DNA of 10,969 nucleotides, taken from contig JAVBSC010000082.1 of assembly GCA_031547305.1 (NCBI GenBank), positions 1 to 10,969 of the forward strand, in the 5' to 3' direction. Position 1 is the first letter of the stretch; the number at the start of each line of letters is the position of its first letter. This document shows positions 5,744-10,969 of this stretch, one piece after another. The translations under genes were made by a program, and so were the position numbers. Origin of the DNA: JAVBSC01 sp031547305 (GTDB lineage Bacteria > Desulfobacterota > Desulfovibrionia > Desulfovibrionales > Desulfovibrionaceae). Under the pieces are notes generated by a model. That model was not told the DNA's origin. It searched no databases and saw only the letters and a program-made list of their open reading frames with translations.

Positions 5744-6283
5744 TCAGCCCAACTGCTTGACCCGTTCAATGGGGCTGATGATGTCCGTAAGGCGCACCCC
5801 GAACTTTTCGTTAATGACCACGGCTTCGCCCCTGGCCACCAGCTTGCCGTTGACGTAGACTTCCAACGGCTCGCCGGCCAGCTTGTTCAGCTCCACCACA
5901 GAGCCCTGCCCTAACTGCAAAAGCTCGTTGATAAGCAGCCTGGTCCGTCCCAGTTCCGCCGAAACGTCCAGGGGGATGTCCAGAATAAAGTCCAGTTCCC
6001 GACGGGTGCTGTCCTGGCGGGGGGCCTTGGCCTCCTCGGTCAGATCCTTGAACGCGGCTTCCTTGGCTTTGGACGCCAGAGCGCTCTGCTCCTTGGTTTT
6101 TTTCACCTCGGCCTGTTCGTCGGCCGCAAGGCTTCTGGCCCATTCCTCGGCCAAGCGCTCGTCCTCGGACATCTCCTTGGCCGCGCCGGCAGCCGCCGTG
6201 GCCTCCGTTTCTTCCTGTTCGTCAAGCGCGGCCGCCCACTGCGCGGCCATGGCTTCCTGATCCAGTTCATCTGAGCTTGCCAT
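5744..6283 (-). CDS. fliN: Flagellar motor switch protein FliN with extended N-terminus
   Basis: A 179-residue cytoplasmic C-ring protein. The C-terminal SpoA domain (about 95-178) contains LDFILDIPLDVSAELGRTR, SVVELNKLAGEPLEVYVNGK and VVINEKFGVRLTDI, all canonical. FliN forms the base of the C-ring, sets rotation direction and docks the export ATPase complex through FliH. The N-terminal 90 residues are acidic and Ala-rich and carry a duplicated Trp motif (AMAAQWAAALDEQ at 11-23 and RLAEEWARSLAADEQ at 43-57), then a Lys/Glu linker. E. coli FliN is about 137 residues, so this extension is about 40 residues longer. The ATG at 6283 follows AGGAG at 7 nt. Confidence 0.96.
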   Translation of the reverse strand: MASSDELDQEAMAAQWAAALDEQEETEATAAAGAAKEMSEDERLAEEWARSLAADEQAEVKKTKEQSALASKAKEAAFKDLTEEAKAPRQDSTRRELDFILDIPLDVSAELGRTRLLINELLQLGQGSVVELNKLAGEPLEVYVNGKLVARGEAVVINEKFGVRLTDIISPIERVKQLG

Positions 6284-6297
6284 AAATCACTCCTGCC

Positions 6298-6314
6298 GTA
6301 AGCGCGGCGCTTAC
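6298..6314 (-). other. Intercistronic palindrome containing the fliL stop codon
   Basis: GTAAGCGC and GCGCTTAC (6298-6305, 6307-6314) form an 8-1-8 perfect inverted repeat. As RNA this gives a 7-bp stem with a 3-nt loop. The fliL stop codon (6311-6313) lies in one arm, and the fliN Shine-Dalgarno begins 3-4 nt beyond the other arm. It may affect fliN translation relative to fliL. Confidence 0.45.
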
Positions 6315-6811
6315 TGGATTACTATGTCGGTAAAAAAGACCCTGGTCACTTTAGTCCCGCCCAAGGCCTGGTTCAAGCGGGCCAGAATCTCGTTTTTCAA
6401 AACCAGCTTGCTTTCCATGGAAGATATATCCGCATAGCTTTTACTGGTGAGCAGCATAATGATGGAATCGCGAATTTTGGGCATTTGCGCGGTTACTTCC
6501 TTGACCACCTCCGGATTGGCCACCTCTATGTCCATGGTCAGCTTGATGTAGCGCCGGCCCAGAGGATCCGCCAGATTGACCAGAAAACTGGGCAGCGTGA
6601 CCGTTGTGCCGTCCGTCTGGGTAACGCCTGTGGCCTCGGTCTGAGCCGGCTTGCTTGTTTCGCCGCTACCGCCCTGGCTGAGCAGGGTGCTCTTGCCGGA
6701 AAAAAGGAAGTACCAGGCCGCCCCGGCGCTGCCGCCCAGGATCAGCAGCAGCAGGAGCAATATTACCCATTTGAGCTTGCTTTTCTTTTTCGTTTTTTCG
6801 TCATCCGCCAT
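6311..6811 (-). CDS. fliL: Flagellar basal body-associated protein FliL
   Basis: A 166-residue inner-membrane protein with a Lys-rich cytoplasmic N-terminus (MADDEKTKKKSKLKW), one membrane helix (about 15-37), a Ser/Gly/Thr linker and a periplasmic domain. The domain has SFLVNLADPLGRRYIKLTMDIEV and ends TRVFFTDIVIQ, the typical FliL C-terminus. FliL rings surround and stabilise the stator units, which fits its place directly after the mot genes. The ATG at 6811 is chosen over one at 6847 because GGAG precedes it by 7 nt and the extra 12 residues do not match the family. Confidence 0.95.
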   Translation of the reverse strand: MADDEKTKKKSKLKWVILLLLLLILGGSAGAAWYFLFSGKSTLLSQGGSGETSKPAQTEATGVTQTDGTTVTLPSFLVNLADPLGRRYIKLTMDIEVANPEVVKEVTAQMPKIRDSIIMLLTSKSYADISSMESKLVLKNEILARLNQALGGTKVTRVFFTDIVIQ

Positions 6812-6868
6812 GTTACGCTCCAGAATCCTTGATTTAAGGCGCAACAAAACCGCGCCCGGTAAGAGTCC

Positions 6869-7594
6869 TTACACGTACCGGCCCAGCCACTGCGTTGTCT
6901 TGAGCAGAAGCTCCACCCGGCGATTGCGGGTCCGGCCTTCGGTCGTGTCGTTTTTATCCAGCGGCCTGTCCGGTCCGTAAGCGCTTATGGAAAAGCGCGA
7001 AGCCGCGAATTTCCGCTCCAGAAAAAACTCCAGCACGGCCAGGGACCGGTGCGCGGAGAGCGTGTAGTTGTCTATGTCGCCTTTTTCGTCATCCGTGTGC
7101 CCGGCTATGTTCAAATCCGCGCTGCTGTAATGCAGCAGCGGCGTAAGGGCCTCCAGCACGGCCCGCCCTTTGGCCGGAATTTCCGCTGAACCGGGCGTAA
7201 ACAGCAAGGAATCGCTGAGCACCAGAACCACCCCTTCCGGGTGCTCCAGAATACGCAGGTTCTCCTTCAGTGTACCGGCATCAAGCTCCGGGGGCAATAT
7301 ATCGTTGGGAAAAAGCAGATCTTTTATTCTGTCCTGCTTTTCCAGCACGCTGGCCGGTTGGCGCAGCATGGCCAGAACCATGCGGATGCGGTCCGGCACC
7401 CGGCCCGGCCCGCTGACGGATATGGGCGAAACGTTGCTGGAAAACGCGCTGATGCGCGAAATCAGCGTTTGATCCATGGAAGACATGCTCAGGAGCAGCA
7501 CAAAAAAAGTCAACAGCAAGGTCATCAGGTCGGAAAAGGTCACCAGCCAACCTTCGCCGCCGCCGCCACCGCCGCTTTTTCTGCGCCTGGCCAC
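6869..7594 (-). CDS. motB: Stator protein MotB, second paralogue, with complete OmpA-like domain
   Basis: A 241-residue protein. A basic Gly-rich N-terminus (including six consecutive Gly at 8-13) precedes a single membrane helix with the ion-binding Asp22 in VTFSDLMTLLLTFFVLLLSM. The C-terminal OmpA-like peptidoglycan-binding domain (about 120-235) has LLFTPGSAEI, AGHTDD (164-169), LSAHRSLAV with Arg183, and RNRRVELLL. The Asp168/Arg183 pair corresponds to the residues that bind diaminopimelate in OmpA. The GTG at 7594 shares one base with the stop of the upstream MotB (TAGTG), so translation is tightly coupled. It differs strongly from that paralogue, with different linker, length and binding motif, so this is an old duplication and not a recent tandem copy. 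Confidence 0.93.
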   Translation of the reverse strand: MARRRKSGGGGGGEGWLVTFSDLMTLLLTFFVLLLSMSSMDQTLISRISAFSSNVSPISVSGPGRVPDRIRMVLAMLRQPASVLEKQDRIKDLLFPNDILPPELDAGTLKENLRILEHPEGVVLVLSDSLLFTPGSAEIPAKGRAVLEALTPLLHYSSADLNIAGHTDDEKGDIDNYTLSAHRSLAVLEFFLERKFAASRFSISAYGPDRPLDKNDTTEGRTRNRRVELLLKTTQWLGRYV

Positions 7595-8445
7595 TATCTG
7601 GCTCCTTCCGGGGCCGTGCCCTCGCGCGACTCCGGCCCGTCCAGGTCAAACTTGAAATCCCGAAAGTAATAGGAAGGCAGCGGCCGGGATCTGTCCCGCA
7701 GCCGTTCCACATGGTCAATCCATTGCTTGTTGCGTTTATCCAGAACTATGTCCACCCGGCGGTTGTCGTGACGGCCCTGGGGGGTGTCGTTGGAATAGCG
7801 CGGCCGAAACTGCCCGAAGGCTTCCATTTGCAGCGTTCTCGGGTTCAGGCCCCGGCGGGTCAGGTGCCGGTACACGGCCAGGGAGCGGCTAAGGGACAGG
7901 GACCAGGTGGAGTCCAGGTGGGTCTTGTCCAGCTCCGCCAGGTAGTGCGCGCCCTCCTCGTCCATTCTTGCCGCCGTGTGCCCCGCCACCAGCAGTGGGT
8001 AGTCAATCTGGAGCAGGTGCGGAACCATTTTGTCCAGCAAGGCTTCGCCCTGGCTGGAAAGCACGAACTTGCCAGGGCCGAACAAAAGCTCGCTGTTGAT
8101 GGATAAAATCTGCACCATGCTGTTTTCCTGAAATTTTATATCCCTGGAGTCGTCTTCCAGCATCATGTCTTTGACCAAATCCAAAGTGGCGTCCTGCGGG
8201 TTCATGGCGCCAGGCTCCGCCTTGTTTTCCTTGTTGCCCTGATCCGCCAGCGGGTTGAACGAGGAAGGCCCCACGCCAAAAGACGACGATGTGGATGCCA
8301 GAACCACCAGCTTGCGGCTTTCGTCAATCACGGACATACTGACCAGCAGCACGAAAAACGTGAGCAGCAGGGTCATCAAATCCGAAAAGGTAATCAGCCA
8401 GGCCGGACCGCCTTCCGGAGCCGCTTCTTTTCTTTTTCTGGCCAT
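7594..8445 (-). CDS. motB: Stator protein MotB, first paralogue, altered peptidoglycan-binding motif
   Basis: A 283-residue MotB-like protein. The membrane helix carries Asp22 in LITFSDLMTLLLTFFVLLVSM, the stator ion-binding residue. The OmpA-like domain (about 110-235) keeps LLFGPGKFVLSSQGEALL, SLSRSLAVYRHL (Arg187) and DNRRVDIVL. However, the usual GHTD is AGHTAAR, with Ala158 where the diaminopimelate-contacting Asp is expected, and about 8-10 extra residues precede the helix. A 45-residue charged tail follows the domain. It lies 15 nt after motA, the classic motAB arrangement, so it is the more obvious MotA partner. The ATG at 8445 has GGAA as a weak Shine-Dalgarno. Whether it binds peptidoglycan normally is uncertain. 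Confidence 0.92.
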   Translation of the reverse strand: MARKRKEAAPEGGPAWLITFSDLMTLLLTFFVLLVSMSVIDESRKLVVLASTSSSFGVGPSSFNPLADQGNKENKAEPGAMNPQDATLDLVKDMMLEDDSRDIKFQENSMVQILSINSELLFGPGKFVLSSQGEALLDKMVPHLLQIDYPLLVAGHTAARMDEEGAHYLAELDKTHLDSTWSLSLSRSLAVYRHLTRRGLNPRTLQMEAFGQFRPRYSNDTPQGRHDNRRVDIVLDKRNKQWIDHVERLRDRSRPLPSYYFRDFKFDLDGPESREGTAPEGAR

Positions 8446-8460
8446 GCCCGACGTTCCGGC

Positions 8461-9222
8461 TCACCCTTCCTTGCGCTCTTTGGGCGCCTGGAAGCTGGTG
8501 AGTTTTTCCATAATGATCCTGGGGTTTTCCCCCTTGGAAATGCCCAGAATGCCTTCCATCTGCATTTCCATAATGGTTATTTCCTCTTTGGAACGGTGCT
8601 TGAGCTTGCCCACCATCGGCAAAAACACCAGGTTGGCCAGAACGGCGCCGTAAAAAGTGGTTATCAGGGCCACGGCCATGGCCGGGCCGATGGTGCTGGG
8701 ATCGTTCATGGTGCGCAGCATCTGCACCAGGCCTATGACAGTGCCGATCATGCCCAGGGCCGGCGCGTAGGCCGCCAGGGCGCTGAGCAGTTCCACGCCG
8801 GTGCTGTGGCGGTTTTCCGTATTGCTTATCTCCGCCTCCAGAATGCCCTGGATGGCGGCCGGCTCCATGCCGTCCACGGTAAGCTGCAAACCTTTACGCA
8901 AGTAAGCGTTGCTAAGGCCCTTTATGGCCGGCTCCAGGGCCAGGATGCCCTCGCGCCTGGCCTTGTTGGCAAAATCCATAAACTGGTCCACCACTTCGGA
9001 AGAAGCCGGGGTTTTACCAACCATGGTCTTGCGGATGATTACGCCGGTCTTGAGCACCACCCCCAGAGGATAATGGGTCAGGGTGGCCCCTATGGTGCCC
9101 CCCAGAACAATAAGCATGGAAGGCACGTCAATAAAAGTCAGGGGCGTTCCGCCGCCGGAAAACAATGCGGCGATGATCAGCCCGAACGACAGGAGCATGC
9201 CCAGTACGGTTGCCAGATCCAT
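8461..9222 (-). CDS. motA: Flagellar stator protein MotA (PomA-like)
   Basis: A 253-residue inner-membrane protein with four helices (about 3-22, 33-51, 147-170, 179-203) and the large cytoplasmic loop between helices 2 and 3. The conserved charged residues that contact FliG are present (Arg89/Arg90 and Glu97 in KARREGILALEPAI). Helix 3 has AYAPALGMIGTVIGLVQML with Pro154, and helix 4 has GPAMAVALITTFYGAVLANL. Thr161 and Thr188/189 fall where sodium-driven PomA has Thr158/Thr186. Five MotA copies surround two MotB in a stator unit. The ATG at 9222 follows CGAGG. It is 30 nt after yggS, in the same transcript. MotA membership is certain; ion specificity is not. Confidence 0.96.
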   Translation of the reverse strand: MDLATVLGMLLSFGLIIAALFSGGGTPLTFIDVPSMLIVLGGTIGATLTHYPLGVVLKTGVIIRKTMVGKTPASSEVVDQFMDFANKARREGILALEPAIKGLSNAYLRKGLQLTVDGMEPAAIQGILEAEISNTENRHSTGVELLSALAAYAPALGMIGTVIGLVQMLRTMNDPSTIGPAMAVALITTFYGAVLANLVFLPMVGKLKHRSKEEITIMEMQMEGILGISKGENPRIIMEKLTSFQAPKERKEG

Positions 9223-9252
9223 GGATAGCCTCGTTAGAAGATTATATCCGCT

Positions 9253-10029
9253 TTACTCGCGCGGCCCGAAGATGTCCGTGCCCACCCTTATCATTGTGGC
9301 CCCTTCCTGGACCGCCACCTCAAAATCGTGCGACATGCCCATGGACAAATGCGGCAATTCCACTCCGCGGGTTTTTTCCAGCTCGTCACGAATTTGACGC
9401 AGCCGGATAAAAAAAGGCCGGGACTTTTCCGCTTCCGCAAAATACGGCGGCAGGCACATCAGGCCGCGCACCTTCAAACCGGGCAGCTTCAGCGTTCCTT
9501 CCAGCAAAGCCGCCGCCGCATCCGGGGCCGCCCCGGCCTTTTGCGCCTCTTCGCCTATGTTCACCTGGAGCAGGATTTCCTGCGGTCCGGGTTCGGCCAA
9601 AGCCTGGCCCCCCCCAGCCTGGACCATGCTGTCGCAGTGCCGCCGCCAGGCTTTATGCAAACTTTGGGCCAACGATAAAGAATCCACGGTATGAATAAGC
9701 GCGAAGCGCCCCATAATGTACTTGGCCTTGTTGCTCTGCAAGGCCCCGGTAAAATGCCAGTCGATCTTCAGTTCCGGCGCCAGGGCGGCCACAGCGTCCC
9801 GCTTGGCCAGAGCCTCCTGCACGTAGTTTTCGCTGAACACCGGCGTATCGCCGCCGGGCAGGCCGCTCCCCCAGTGCCTGGCGGCCAGGGCCACAGCCTC
9901 GGCGCCGTGGCGCTTGGACACGGCCACCAGGATTATTGACCGGGCATCGCGGCCGCAACCGGCCGCGGCCTCGGCCAGACGCTCCCGCACCGCATCCAGG
10001 CGTTTGGGCAATCCCGCGTAATCTTCCAT
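9253..10029 (-). CDS. yggS: YggS/PROSC-family PLP homeostasis protein
   Basis: A 258-residue cytoplasmic PLP-binding protein of the alanine-racemase-like fold that helps keep free pyridoxal phosphate and amino-acid pools balanced. Family motifs in order: VAVSK with the PLP Lys39, FSENYVQEALAK, IDWHFTGALQSNKAKYI, LLQVNIGEEAQKAG, VRGLMCLPP, and LPHLSMGMSHDFEVAVQEGA...IRVGTDIFG. It is about 25 residues longer than E. coli YggS, largely from a Gly/Ala-rich insertion before the NIGEE motif. The ATG at 10029 is chosen because GGGGAG, which overlaps the end of era, precedes it by 9 nt. A GTG at 10035, directly after the era stop, is too close to that site. Co-transcription with era upstream and motA downstream is strongly implied. 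Confidence 0.95.
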   Translation of the reverse strand: MEDYAGLPKRLDAVRERLAEAAAGCGRDARSIILVAVSKRHGAEAVALAARHWGSGLPGGDTPVFSENYVQEALAKRDAVAALAPELKIDWHFTGALQSNKAKYIMGRFALIHTVDSLSLAQSLHKAWRRHCDSMVQAGGGQALAEPGPQEILLQVNIGEEAQKAGAAPDAAAALLEGTLKLPGLKVRGLMCLPPYFAEAEKSRPFFIRLRQIRDELEKTRGVELPHLSMGMSHDFEVAVQEGATMIRVGTDIFGPRE

Positions 10030-10035
10030 TATCAC

Positions 10036-10968
10036 TCACTCCCCGGACGGCGCGGTCTGCCCCAGGCCCAACTCGTGCAAAAAGTTAACATCCTCGGTCC
10101 AGGCCTCACGCACCTTCACCCCGAGCTCCAGGTGGGCCTTCTGGCCGGTAAGCGCCTCTATTTCCTTGCGGGCGCTCTGCCCCACCAGCTTCAGGTTCTG
10201 ACCGGCCCGGCCTATGACCATGCCCTTGTGGCTGGCCCGGCCAACGTAAATGACCGCGTTGATGCGCGTAAGGCCTTCTTCCTCCTTCCACTGCTCGATG
10301 TGCACGGCCGTGGAATACGGCAGTTCCTGGCGCAGGCCCAAAAAGAGTTTTTCCCGGATTATTTCGGCGGCCATGAAGCGTAGCGGCAGGGTGGAAAGCT
10401 GGTCTTCCGGGAACTGGGCCGGGCCTTCCGGCAGCAGGACTTTGATGCGGTTTACCAGCTCCGGCACGCCCGCCCCGGTCAGGGCGGAAATGGGGAAGAA
10501 CTCGCTGTTCGGCCACAGGCCGTTCAGTTTTTCCAGCAGGGGCAGCATCAGGGACTTGTCGCCCAGAAGATCCACCTTGTTCAGCACGGTCAGGACCGGC
10601 CGGGTCTCCGCCTTGAACGGGGCCAGCAGGGGCGCTATATCGTTGTCCAGAAAATCCGGTTTTTTGGCGTACATGTCCGCATCCAGGATCAGCATGAGCA
10701 AATCCGCGCTGTCCATGGCCTGCCAGGCGGCCTGGAGCATGACCCGGTTCATTTTGCCGCGCAGCCTGTTAATGCCCGGGGTATCAAGAAAAATAACCTG
10801 GGCGTCCGGGGCGGAAAGTATGCCGGTTATCTGGTTGCGGGTGGTTTGCGGTTTGGGCGTGACTATGGCCACCTTCTGCCCCACGCAGGTGTTCAGAAAG
10901 GTGGATTTGCCCGCGTTGGGCGGCCCCATGAGCGCCACCCAGCCGCAACGGTGTTTTTGCTTGTGCAT
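10036..10968 (-). CDS. era: GTPase Era
   Basis: A 310-residue GTPase that binds the 3' end of 16S rRNA and assists 30S subunit maturation. G motifs are intact: G1 GPPNAGKST (15-23), G2 around TTRNQITG, G3 DTPG (62-65), G4 NKVD (130-133), G5 SAL (161-163). The C-terminal KH domain (about 200-300) has IYVGRASHKGMVIGRAGQNL and ends near LELGVKVREAW, as expected for Era. The ATG at 10968 is 1 nt from the window edge. The product start (MHKQKHRCGWVALMG) matches the family, so the gene appears complete, though its Shine-Dalgarno and promoter are outside. It is the first gene visible of the long flagellar operon. Confidence 0.97.
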   Translation of the reverse strand: MHKQKHRCGWVALMGPPNAGKSTFLNTCVGQKVAIVTPKPQTTRNQITGILSAPDAQVIFLDTPGINRLRGKMNRVMLQAAWQAMDSADLLMLILDADMYAKKPDFLDNDIAPLLAPFKAETRPVLTVLNKVDLLGDKSLMLPLLEKLNGLWPNSEFFPISALTGAGVPELVNRIKVLLPEGPAQFPEDQLSTLPLRFMAAEIIREKLFLGLRQELPYSTAVHIEQWKEEEGLTRINAVIYVGRASHKGMVIGRAGQNLKLVGQSARKEIEALTGQKAHLELGVKVREAWTEDVNFLHELGLGQTAPSGE

Positions 10969-10969
10969 T

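Noticed and set aside
7556..7576. GCC/GCN trinucleotide run as a possible tandem repeat
   Set aside because: It simply encodes the short Gly run at residues 8-13 of the second MotB; too short to call a functional repeat.
1..10969. CRISPR array, tRNA/rRNA genes, toxin-antitoxin or phage-defence system
   Set aside because: No repeated spacer units, tRNA cloverleaf or defence-related motifs were seen; all substantial coding capacity is explained by the listed genes.

Overview
The window is chromosomal DNA of a Desulfovibrio-type bacterium (Desulfovibrionaceae, Desulfobacterota). The main clue is a short-chain flavodoxin whose FMN-binding residues (Trp60, Tyr98, the 10-16 phosphate loop) sit at the same positions as in the classic Desulfovibrio flavodoxins. 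The era-yggS-motA-motB-motB-fliL-fliN-fliO-fliP-fliQ gene order and the fairly GC-rich coding sequence fit this. The assignment is by recognition only; no database search was run.

Left edge (1-410): the 5' part of an IS1182-type transposase gene, on the minus strand and visibly AT-richer than the rest, runs off the window. Two strong hairpins lie between it and the next gene. Positions 423-1417 hold a two-gene minus-strand operon, flavodoxin then a HutX/ChuX-like heme-carrier protein. A 27-bp near-perfect palindrome overlaps its likely promoter and looks like a Fur-type iron-responsive operator. This points to an iron-limitation or heme-iron module.

Middle (1418-4003): after a gene-free spacer of about 440 bp, two plus-strand genes form a signalling pair. 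One is a response regulator with an intact HD-GYP domain (predicted c-di-GMP phosphodiesterase). The other is a membrane-anchored protein with a HAMP-like segment and a histidine phosphotransfer (HPt) domain but no kinase core. Together they look like the end of a phosphorelay that lowers c-di-GMP.

Right part (4090-10968): ten tightly packed minus-strand genes, transcribed right to left, ending at a hairpin-plus-T-tract terminator at 4050-4081. They begin with housekeeping era (GTPase for 16S rRNA/30S maturation) and yggS (PLP homeostasis). They continue with the flagellar stator (motA and two different motB paralogues), fliL, the switch/C-ring protein fliN, and the export-gate genes fliO, fliP and fliQ. 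The signalling pair converges on this flagellar operon, which fits a motility/c-di-GMP connection.

The most interesting points are the kinase-less membrane HPt protein beside the HD-GYP regulator, the tandem MotB pair in which one copy lacks the peptidoglycan-binding Asp, the Cys/His-rich tail on the HutX-like protein together with its operon link to flavodoxin, and a duplicated Trp-containing motif in the FliN N-terminus. No CRISPR array, tRNA, rRNA or clearly novel defence system was seen.
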